Origin: Phycisphaerae bacterium
GTDB lineage: Bacteria > Planctomycetota > Phycisphaerae > UBA1845 > Fen-1342
Length of the DNA: 18,052 nucleotides
NCBI GenBank assembly: GCA_026984555.1
Contig: JALSRY010000173.1
Location: 1-18,052, forward strand
Direction of reading: 5' to 3'
Shown here: positions 1 through 5,958 of the stretch, one piece after another
Layout: every line of letters begins with the position of its first letter
Numbering within the stretch: position 1 is the first letter of the stretch
Position numbers and translations under genes: made by a program
Notes under the pieces: model-generated
What the model was told of the DNA's origin: nothing
Seen by the model: the letters and a program-made list of their open reading frames with translations, nothing else
Database searches by the model: none

Positions 1-520
1 TCCGGCCGAAGCCTTACCGAGAGCCTCCCCGCAGCATCCCCGCCGCGCCGGTTGGCTCGCACGATGCTTGGCCTGGTTCCCGCCCATCGTCTGCCAAGTA
101 CCCGTCCACGACGCTTCCGGTGCGCACTCCATTACGGTCGGAGCGCTCGGCCGATGCTCCCCCGATCGGCCGAATCGACCAACATGGACGGCGCCACCCT
201 CCACGAACCTTCGGCTGCGCGAACGATCAACCGCCGCGCATCATCTGCACACCCGAATCCCCCTATTCGCCACCACACATCATGCTGGCGTACCCCGGTG
301 ACTCTGGAGAAATCCTCCTCTTACCTATTGTAAGCAGGTCGGCAATGCTACACAACTGCCTTGTTTGCAATATGTTACATCTACTATACCTTCACACCTT
401 GCGTTGCGACCGCCTGCGTGGACCTCCGCCTTCGCTGTTCGCGTGGGACTCGAAGGGTCAAGCTCCCGGGGCGCCAGCCGTTCATGTCACGGCCTTGCGC
501 CCAACCTGCCGCGGACATGG
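1..520. other. Gene-poor left edge
   Basis: I find no convincing coding region here on either strand. The open frames present lack family resemblance, and none has a good ribosome binding site at its start. Most of the stretch is GC-rich, but roughly 290-410 is clearly richer in A and T and carries promoter-like hexamers. It may be the upstream region of a gene lying beyond the left edge. No tRNA-like or other recognisable RNA fold was seen by eye. Confidence 0.5.
327..355 (-). promoter_or_regulatory. Possible sigma70-type promoter reading left
   Basis: On the minus strand TTGTGT (355-350) is followed after exactly 17 bases by TACAAT (332-327). The -10 box matches five of six consensus positions and the -35 box three of six. 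It sits in the only AT-rich patch of the left edge. No gene start is visible downstream inside the window, so the target would be beyond position 1 or an untranslated RNA. This is a by-eye match and could be chance. Confidence 0.28.
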
Positions 521-568
521 AACACCACCGGCCGCCGGGAGACCTGCCTCTCAGCGGCCGGTGGTGTT
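521..568 (-). terminator. Strong hairpin after the COG2403 GTPase gene
   Basis: A perfect 15-bp inverted repeat has arms at 521-535 and 554-568 and an 18-base loop. The loop can pair further (GAGA with TCTC). It lies 69 bases past the stop codon of the leftward GTPase gene at 638, where the whole leftward gene series ends. There is no T-run on either side, so it is not a classical intrinsic terminator. It could be a U-tract-less terminator or a 3'-end stabilising structure, and it is symmetric enough to act in both directions. Confidence 0.5.
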
Positions 569-637
569 GTTACGGTTGCGTCGTCGCAGTCAGGAGGGAC
601 GGGCCGACCGCGCAGCAACGTGGTCGGAACCGGACCG

Positions 638-1960
638 TCAGCCGGCAACCTTGCGGATCGCCGCCGCAAGCTGCCCGGGCTGGCGTTCTTCCAGCTCGTA
701 GCGTACGCGCACCGCCGGCTTGTTGATCTTGAGCATCCGCCCCAGGTCGATCGGCGTGCCGATCAGCACCAGGTCGCAGTCGGTCGCGTTGATTGTCTGC
801 TCGAGCTCACGCATCTGCACTTCGCCGTACCCCATCGCCGGCAACACGTCCTTGCAGTGCGGGTACTTCTCGAACGTGGCCTTGATCGAACCGACCGCGA
901 ACGGCCGCGCATCGACCAGCTCCGCGGCGCCGTGGTTCCTGGCGGCGACGTACGCGGCGCCGTAGGGCATTTCGCCGTGTGTGACCGTGGGGCCGTCCTC
1001 GATGCAGAGCACGCGCTTGCCACGGATCGACTCGGCGTTGTCGATCGTCAGCGGCGAGTTGCACTCGATCACGGTAGCGCGGGGGTTCACGGCGGCGACG
1101 TTCCGCAAGACGGTTTCGATGCCCTCGGCCGGGGCGGTGTCCATCTTGTTGACGATGACGACATCCGCCATGCGCAGGTTGGTCTCGCCCGGGTAGTAAC
1201 GGATTTCATGCCCGGCGCGGTGCGGATCGACCACGGTGATGTACAGGTCGGGCTTGTAGAACGGCATGTCGTTGTTCCCGCCGTCCCACAGGATGATCTC
1301 GGCTTCCTTCTCCGCCTCGGCGAGGATTTTGCCGTAATCGACGCCGGCGTAGATCACGTTGCCGGCGACAATATGCGGCTCGTACTCTTCGCGCTCCTCG
1401 ATCGTGCATTCGTAGCGGTCCAGGTCGGCCAGCTCGGCGAAACGCTGGCAGACCTGCTTGCGCAAGTCGCCGTAGGGCATCGGGTGGCGAATCGCGGCGA
1501 CCTTCTTGCCCATGTCGCGCAGGATCTTCACGACGGCGCGCGAGGTCTGGCTCTTGCCGCAGCCGGTGCGGACCGCCGTGATGGCGATGACGGGCCGATT
1601 GCTCTTGAGCATCGTCGCGTGGTGGCCGAGCAACTGGAAATTGGCGCCGCAGGCCATCACCAGCGAGGCCTTGTGCATCACGGTTTCGTGCGGGAGGTCG
1701 GAGTATGCCAGCGTGCACAAATCGACATCGTGCTTGGCGATCAGCTCGGGCAACTGCTCCTCGGCGAAGATCGGGATACCCTCGCGATAGCGCGGGCCGG
1801 AAAGCTCCGGCGGATACGTCCGGCCGTCGATGTCGGGAATCTGGGTGGCGGTGAAGCAGACCACCTCGTAGTTGGGATTGTCCCGCCAATAGACGTTGAA
1901 GTCGTGGAAATCTCGGCCGGCGGCCCCCATGATGATGACTTTACGAACCGACTTGCTCAT
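638..1960 (-). CDS. COG2403-family GTPase, cyclic 2,3-diphosphoglycerate synthetase-like
   Basis: This 440-residue protein resembles the family annotated as cyclic 2,3-diphosphoglycerate synthetase (COG2403). That activity is known from methanogenic archaea; the role of bacterial members is not established. Visible motifs are an N-terminal Rossmann-like start (VRKVIIMGAAGRDFHDFN, residues 5-22), a P-loop variant RTGCGKSQT (131-139), an acidic DGGNND segment (226-231), and VIVNKMD (268-274), which fits the guanine-specificity NKxD motif. No signal peptide or membrane segment is seen, so it should be cytosolic. I chose the ATG at 1960 over upstream in-frame starts because AGGA sits just before it and the family's N-terminal motif begins there. 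It is the last gene of the leftward series, 188 bases past its neighbour. The family call is firm; the chemistry here is not. Confidence 0.85.
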   Translation of the reverse strand: MSKSVRKVIIMGAAGRDFHDFNVYWRDNPNYEVVCFTATQIPDIDGRTYPPELSGPRYREGIPIFAEEQLPELIAKHDVDLCTLAYSDLPHETVMHKASLVMACGANFQLLGHHATMLKSNRPVIAITAVRTGCGKSQTSRAVVKILRDMGKKVAAIRHPMPYGDLRKQVCQRFAELADLDRYECTIEEREEYEPHIVAGNVIYAGVDYGKILAEAEKEAEIILWDGGNNDMPFYKPDLYITVVDPHRAGHEIRYYPGETNLRMADVVIVNKMDTAPAEGIETVLRNVAAVNPRATVIECNSPLTIDNAESIRGKRVLCIEDGPTVTHGEMPYGAAYVAARNHGAAELVDARPFAVGSIKATFEKYPHCKDVLPAMGYGEVQMRELEQTINATDCDLVLIGTPIDLGRMLKINKPAVRVRYELEERQPGQLAAAIRKVAG

Positions 1961-1975
1961 GTCGTCCTCACAATC

Positions 1976-1981
1976 TGTATA
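1976..1981 (-). promoter_or_regulatory. Possible -10 box before the COG2403 gene
   Basis: On the minus strand TATACA lies 15 bases before the chosen ATG, in an AT-rich patch of an otherwise GC-rich spacer. No good -35 hexamer stands 16-18 bases further upstream, and the implied leader would be very short. It is a weak call. Confidence 0.2.
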
Positions 1982-2050
1982 TTGTGGAAACGGGTGATTG
2001 ATGCGGCGCGCCGGCACTTCCAACATGCAAGCAGGCGCCGCGGGGCGGAG

Positions 2051-2068
2051 GGTCGGAAGCCTCCGACC
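2051..2068 (-). terminator. Small hairpin between the coiled-coil gene and the COG2403 gene
   Basis: A 7-bp perfect stem (GGTCGGA at 2051-2057 with TCCGACC at 2062-2068) closes an AGCC loop. It lies in the 188-base gap between two leftward genes, about 80 bases past the stop at 2149. No T-run follows. It could end the larC-containing transcript, or it may be a dispersed palindromic repeat. Confidence 0.25.
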
Positions 2069-2148
2069 GCTCACGATAGCCGGTCCAACTCAGCCGCTCA
2101 AGCCCGCCCCCAACGACCGATATATCGTGCCCTGGCCACGCCTCCGCC

Positions 2149-2766
2149 TCAGCCCATCCGCCGCAAATCCAGGATCAGCTCGACCTCCCCCAGAGGCAAG
2201 CCGAGCTTCTCCGCTGCCGCGATGGGCGTCGCGCCGGCATCGACCAGCTCGTAAATCGCACGGAACCGCGGATCATCATTCATCGGTGCGGCAGAAGCCG
2301 GCGAGTCGGACGCAGCTTCTCCGGCTGTCTCACGGGTGGCCCGGTCAGCCGAAGGCCGGCCAGCGGAAGAGGGTCGGCCACCAGCCGAAGCAGGCGTCCG
2401 GCCTCCTCGTGCGGTCGGCGTGTCCGTTTCGAGCGCGATCCCCAGCCGCTCCGCGAGCCGCTCCAGCCGCGCGATGCGCTCGTCCGCATCGCGGATCACG
2501 GCTTCGAGTTTTGCGTAGCGCGTGTCTACATCCGCCCCGATGCGCCGGGCCAGTTCTTCGAGCTGAACGAGCAGGTCGTCGGCGGCGCGGTGCGAATCAC
2601 GCCGGCGCAAGAACCGTTCCTTCTGCTCGTCGATCATCTCCCGCCCGCTGAGGCGTGCCCGCGACCCACGGCGTCGCAGCAACATCATCATGACCGCCGT
2701 CCCGCCCAGCACGAGCAGGACCGGCCACATGCTGTTACCGCTGACCGTGGGAATGCTCAGGATCAT
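2149..2766 (-). CDS. Membrane-anchored coiled-coil protein with C-terminal HTH-like motif (SwrB/DUF2802-like architecture)
   Basis: This 205-residue protein has four visible parts. A short N-terminus leads into one hydrophobic segment (about 13-30, WPVLLVLGGTAVMMMLL) with an RRR stop-transfer, so most of the chain should face the cytosol. A charged, probably coiled-coil stretch (about 43-112) follows, then a low-complexity Gly/Ala/Ser/Arg linker (about 113-163). The conserved-looking end (167-203) contains GATPIAAAEKLGLPLGEVEL. From memory, this last pattern recalls the C-terminal segment of SwrB-type and DUF2802-type proteins linked to flagella; I could not test it. The ATG at 2766 overlaps the end of larC by 32 bases. 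An alternative ATG at 2730 starts 4 bases after the larC stop. Neither has a strong ribosome binding site. The coupling suggests co-expression with larC. The function is unknown. Confidence 0.7.
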   Translation of the reverse strand: MILSIPTVSGNSMWPVLLVLGGTAVMMMLLRRRGSRARLSGREMIDEQKERFLRRRDSHRAADDLLVQLEELARRIGADVDTRYAKLEAVIRDADERIARLERLAERLGIALETDTPTARGGRTPASAGGRPSSAGRPSADRATRETAGEAASDSPASAAPMNDDPRFRAIYELVDAGATPIAAAEKLGLPLGEVELILDLRRMG

Positions 2767-3949
2767 CCGTCGTTTGCCGCCAATTGCGCAGGGCTTCCTG
2801 CTGCACCTCGTGGAGCGCCACGCCGGCCTTGCGCGCCGCCGCCGCACAGTCCTCGTATTCCGGCCAGGCGCGCACGACCCGTTCGCCCCGCCGCCCGATC
2901 TTGACACGCACGGTCCCGAAAGGCGTCTCGACCGGTTGGGACTCGCGAGCCAGCTTCAGCCGAGCGACGGTGCTGAGCCGGACGCCCAGCGTGCCGGTTT
3001 CCGCGAAGAGCCGATCCGCGAGCGCATCCGCATCGCCGGGCCGACACACGACCGTCACCAACTGCCCCGGCCGGCCCTTCTTCATGATTATCGGCACGAT
3101 GAACACATCGAGCGCACCTGCGGCCAACAGCGTCTCCGCAGCATGACCGAGCACTTGCCCCGTCGCGTCGTCCACCTGGGTTTCGAGCAACGTAACGGTG
3201 TCCTGCGACTGACCGTCCGCCGGCGTGTCTTGCGCACCGATCAGGACGCGGAGAATGTTCGGGCGGGTCCGGCCCTGGCGCGAGCCGGCGCCCACTCCCA
3301 CCGCGGCGAGGGTCATCGCGGGCGGCGGGCCGAAACGCTCGGCGAGGGTGGTGAGAATCGCCGCACCCGTCGGCGTGGTCAGTTCGCCCGGCTCGGGGCA
3401 GTCGGCGATCGCAACGCCGCGCAAGAGTTGCGCGGTCGCCGGCGCCGGCACGGGCATCACGCCGTGCTCGCAGGTAACGGTTCCGGCACCGGCCGGGATG
3501 GGTGAGCATTCGACCCGCTCGATATCAAGCACCTCGAGTGCCACGCACGCACCGACGATATCCACGATCGCGTCGGCCGCGCCCACCTCGTGAAAATGCA
3601 CGTGATCGACCGGCGTGCCGTGCACGCGCGCTTCGGCTTCGGCAAGCCGGCGAAACACGGCGAGCGCGCGTTCGGTGACGCGCGGGCTGAGCCGAGCCTG
3701 CGTGATGATCCGTTCGATGTCGGGAAGATGACGATGGGCGGTCTGGGAACCGGGTTCGACGACGACGCGCGCCTGCGTCGCGGCGAGCCCATGCCGTTGC
3801 GTGGTTTCGGCCGCGACGCTCACGCCTGGCAGAGCAAGCCGCGCGACGAGATCACGCAGCGAGTCAACCGGACAACCCGCATCGAGCAGCGCCCCGAGGA
3901 TCATGTCCCCGGCGGCCCCGCAAAAACAATCGAAATACGCCACGGCCAT
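2735..3949 (-). CDS. larC: Nickel pincer cofactor biosynthesis protein LarC
   Basis: LarC is the cyclometallase that inserts nickel into pyridinium-3,5-bisthiocarboxylic acid mononucleotide to give the nickel-pincer cofactor of lactate racemase and related LarA-type enzymes. The 404-residue product has the family signatures: YFDCFCGAAGDM (5-16), DHVHFHEVGAADAIVDIVG (115-133), GELTTPTGAA (188-197), ETQVDDATGQ (256-265), MKKGRPG (289-295) and ETGTLGVR (317-324). It is a single uninterrupted frame, unlike the Lactiplantibacillus gene, which needs a programmed frameshift. The ATG at 3949 is preceded by GGGAGG at good spacing, and the family's N-terminal motif begins at once. A stretch of 40 bases separates it from the upstream dehydrogenase. 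larA, larB and larE are not in the window. The identification is strong. Confidence 0.95.
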   Translation of the reverse strand: MAVAYFDCFCGAAGDMILGALLDAGCPVDSLRDLVARLALPGVSVAAETTQRHGLAATQARVVVEPGSQTAHRHLPDIERIITQARLSPRVTERALAVFRRLAEAEARVHGTPVDHVHFHEVGAADAIVDIVGACVALEVLDIERVECSPIPAGAGTVTCEHGVMPVPAPATAQLLRGVAIADCPEPGELTTPTGAAILTTLAERFGPPPAMTLAAVGVGAGSRQGRTRPNILRVLIGAQDTPADGQSQDTVTLLETQVDDATGQVLGHAAETLLAAGALDVFIVPIIMKKGRPGQLVTVVCRPGDADALADRLFAETGTLGVRLSTVARLKLARESQPVETPFGTVRVKIGRRGERVVRAWPEYEDCAAAARKAGVALHEVQQEALRNWRQTTDDPEHSHGQR

Positions 3950-3989
3950 CGTTGCCTCCCGTGCGGGCCTCGCGTGGAACCCGAGCGTA

Positions 3990-4910
3990 TCAGGCGCCGG
4001 CGTGTCCCGTCGACCCATCTTCGCCCGCCAGCCGCCGATAGGCCAGGATCATCGCCTGGGTACCGCGATCTTCGCCGCCGGGAAGCGTCTCGACAGCCCG
4101 GAAGAGCTGTTGGGCGAGCGCGGTACCGGGCAGCGGGACGCCGGCCCGCCGCGCCGTGTCCTGCACGATACGCAGATCCTTCTGAATCAGGCGGATCATG
4201 AACGCGGGGTCGAGATCGCCCGAAACGATTTTCGGCCCCAGGTTTGCCCAAGCCCACGAGCCGCCCGCCCCGCCGGCGAGCGTGGTAATCGCCCTTTCGA
4301 GATCGAGCCCGCTGCGTTGCGCCAGCAGCAACGCTTCGCATACGCCGATCATATTCACGGCACACAGAATCTGATTGCAGGCCTTGAGCGTCTGCCCGCT
4401 GCCCGCGGGTCCGACATGCACGATGTTGCGTCCCATGTGGGCCAGGACCGGACGGACGCGCGCAAACGCATCCGCCGGCCCGCCGACCATGATCGTCAGC
4501 GTGGCCTCGCGGGCCCCCACGTCGCCGCCAGTGACCGGCGCATCGAGCAGCGTGATGCCCTTTTCCGCCAGCGCGTTCGCCAGTCGCCGGGCGACCTCCG
4601 GGCTGATGGTCGTCATGTCCACCACGCATGCGCCGCGCGCCAGCGTGTGAACCGCACCGCGCGACCCGACGAGCACATCCTCGACATCCGGGGTGTCGGT
4701 CACGATCGTCAACAACAGGTCGCAATGGCGGCCCACCTCCGCCGGATCGTCGCACCAGGTCGCACCGGCGGCGACGAGCGGGTCCGCCTTCGAGCGTGTC
4801 CGCGAATGTACGTAGAGCGGGTAGCCGGCACGCAACAGATGACCGGCCATCGGCGATCCCATGATGCCGAGGCCGATGAATCCGATCGGGGGAAGTTCGC
4901 TGGGAGTCAT
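3990..4910 (-). CDS. NAD(P)-dependent beta-hydroxyacid dehydrogenase (HIBADH / tartronate semialdehyde reductase family)
   Basis: This 306-residue oxidoreductase belongs to the 3-hydroxyisobutyrate dehydrogenase superfamily, which interconverts beta-hydroxyacids and their semialdehydes using NAD(P). It shows the dinucleotide-binding GFIGLGIMGSPMAGHLL (10-26), the substrate-loop motif DAPVTGGDVGA (123-133), and GSGQTLKACNQ (170-180) containing the catalytic lysine K176. A second conserved KDL lies in the C-terminal helical domain. The length is normal for the family. The ATG at 4910 has CGGAG upstream. Possible substrates include 2-hydroxy-3-oxopropionate, 3-hydroxyisobutyrate, glyoxylate or succinic semialdehyde; the sequence does not decide. 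It probably shares a transcript with larC downstream. I leave the symbol empty because garR, glxR and mmsB members cannot be told apart by eye. Confidence 0.9.
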   Translation of the reverse strand: MTPSELPPIGFIGLGIMGSPMAGHLLRAGYPLYVHSRTRSKADPLVAAGATWCDDPAEVGRHCDLLLTIVTDTPDVEDVLVGSRGAVHTLARGACVVDMTTISPEVARRLANALAEKGITLLDAPVTGGDVGAREATLTIMVGGPADAFARVRPVLAHMGRNIVHVGPAGSGQTLKACNQILCAVNMIGVCEALLLAQRSGLDLERAITTLAGGAGGSWAWANLGPKIVSGDLDPAFMIRLIQKDLRIVQDTARRAGVPLPGTALAQQLFRAVETLPGGEDRGTQAMILAYRRLAGEDGSTGHAGA

Positions 4911-5208
4911 GTTTGCTCCGGGAAAGGACCGGCTCGCCACGAGCGTGCGCGTCGCATCAGCCGATCGCGGCGCACGACGCAGGAGATCGTCATACGGACC
5001 GGCGCGCTCATCGAGGCTCACGCGCCGCGAACCGAACGTCCCAGCACCGGCCAGTCAGAGGCGCTGGCCCCCGACCGAGGCAAGCGGCCCGCCCCAAACC
5101 GCCGCAAGTGATCCGGTCGCCCCCAACCTTGCCGAGAGCCGGCACGGTCGTCACGCCACACGCGCTGCCCGCCGCGGCAGCGCGGCACAGGAGCGCCCCG
5201 CGTGCGGA
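4911..5208. other. 298-base spacer after infC
   Basis: This gap lies between infC and the dehydrogenase gene, both leftward. rpmI and rplT would normally follow infC here, but no small basic ribosomal-protein frame is present on either strand. Apart from a hairpin at 5161-5184 I see no feature in it and no clear promoter for the downstream genes. Confidence 0.5.
5161..5184 (-). terminator. Hairpin just past infC
   Basis: A 9-bp stem (CGCGCTGCC at 5161-5169 with GGCAGCGCG at 5176-5184) closes a 6-base loop. It begins 24 bases past the infC stop on the minus strand. No T-run follows. Its place at the end of the thrS-infC pair fits a terminator or transcript-end structure. Confidence 0.38.
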
Positions 5209-5946
5209 TCAGGCGTCTTCCCCGGCGGGGTTCACGACGGGTTGCGAGGCCGGTTTCGGAGTCGCGGCCGAAGGCGCCGTCGGCGCTGGGGGGGGCGCGG
5301 GTGTCGGCGCCGCTCCCGGGGTCGCAGAGCCGGTGGCCTGGCGCGCGGCTTCTTCGGCGGCGGCCAACTGCCGGTTGCGTGTGTGCACGTCTTCGAGCGT
5401 CGGCCGGAACCCTTCCTTCTCGAGCTTCTCGAATGCGCGTTTGTTGGGTGCGAGGATGGTAATCATATGGCGGCCGTCCATGCTCGGCGGCCGCTCGACT
5501 TTGACCAGATCGCCGAGTTCTTCGATGATCTGCCGAAAGATGACGACGCCCACTTCCCGCCGCGCGCGTTCGCGGCCGCGAAACTGCATCGTCAACTGAA
5601 CTTTGGCGCCCTTGGCGAGGAACTTGAGCGCGCGATTGAGCTTGATGGCGCGGTCGTTGTCGTCGGTCTTGGGCCGCATACGAACTTCTTTGAGGAGCTG
5701 CTCGCTGCTCTTCTTGCTCCGCTTCTTCTGTTCGTACTTGAACTTGCCGTAGTCCATGATGCGGCAGACCGGCGGGCGTTCCTTGGGCGCGACCTCGACG
5801 AGGTCCAGGCCGACCCGGCGGGCCCGCGCGAGCGCCTCGCTCGTATCGACGATCCCCAATTGTTCGTTGTTCTCGTCGATCAGCCGAACTTGTGGCAGAC
5901 GAATCTGCTCGTTCGTGCGGTGGTAGTGTGCCTTGCCCTTAGCCAT
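5209..5946 (-). CDS. infC: Translation initiation factor IF-3 with long Pro/Ala-rich tail
   Basis: IF-3 binds the 30S subunit, monitors start-codon and initiator-tRNA pairing and prevents early joining of 50S. The 245-residue product has both domains. The N-domain carries the signature PPVCRIMDYGKFKYEQKK (58-75). The C-domain runs from about 83 to 175 and includes KEVRMRP (86-92) and FRGRERAR (122-129). Most bacterial IF-3 proteins end near residue 175-180; here about 65 more residues follow. The last 40 or so are almost only Pro, Ala, Thr and Ser, hence probably disordered. The start is an ordinary ATG with GGAG four bases before it, not the rare AUU start that gives E. coli infC its autoregulation. 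It lies 12 bases after thrS and is surely co-transcribed with it. rpmI-rplT do not follow. Confidence 0.97.
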   Translation of the reverse strand: MAKGKAHYHRTNEQIRLPQVRLIDENNEQLGIVDTSEALARARRVGLDLVEVAPKERPPVCRIMDYGKFKYEQKKRSKKSSEQLLKEVRMRPKTDDNDRAIKLNRALKFLAKGAKVQLTMQFRGRERARREVGVVIFRQIIEELGDLVKVERPPSMDGRHMITILAPNKRAFEKLEKEGFRPTLEDVHTRNRQLAAAEEAARQATGSATPGAAPTPAPPPAPTAPSAATPKPASQPVVNPAGEDA

Positions 5947-5958
5947 ACACTCCGTTCG

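Noticed and set aside
365..395. Rightward TTGTTT-N18-TATACC promoter-like pair in the AT-rich patch
   Set aside because: There is no rightward gene downstream before the leftward COG2403 gene, and the hexamers are expected by chance in an AT-rich patch.
365..2254. A rightward open frame of about 630 codons opposite the COG2403 gene
   Set aside because: It is the antisense shadow of the GTPase gene. Its ends in the left intergenic region lack a good ribosome binding site.
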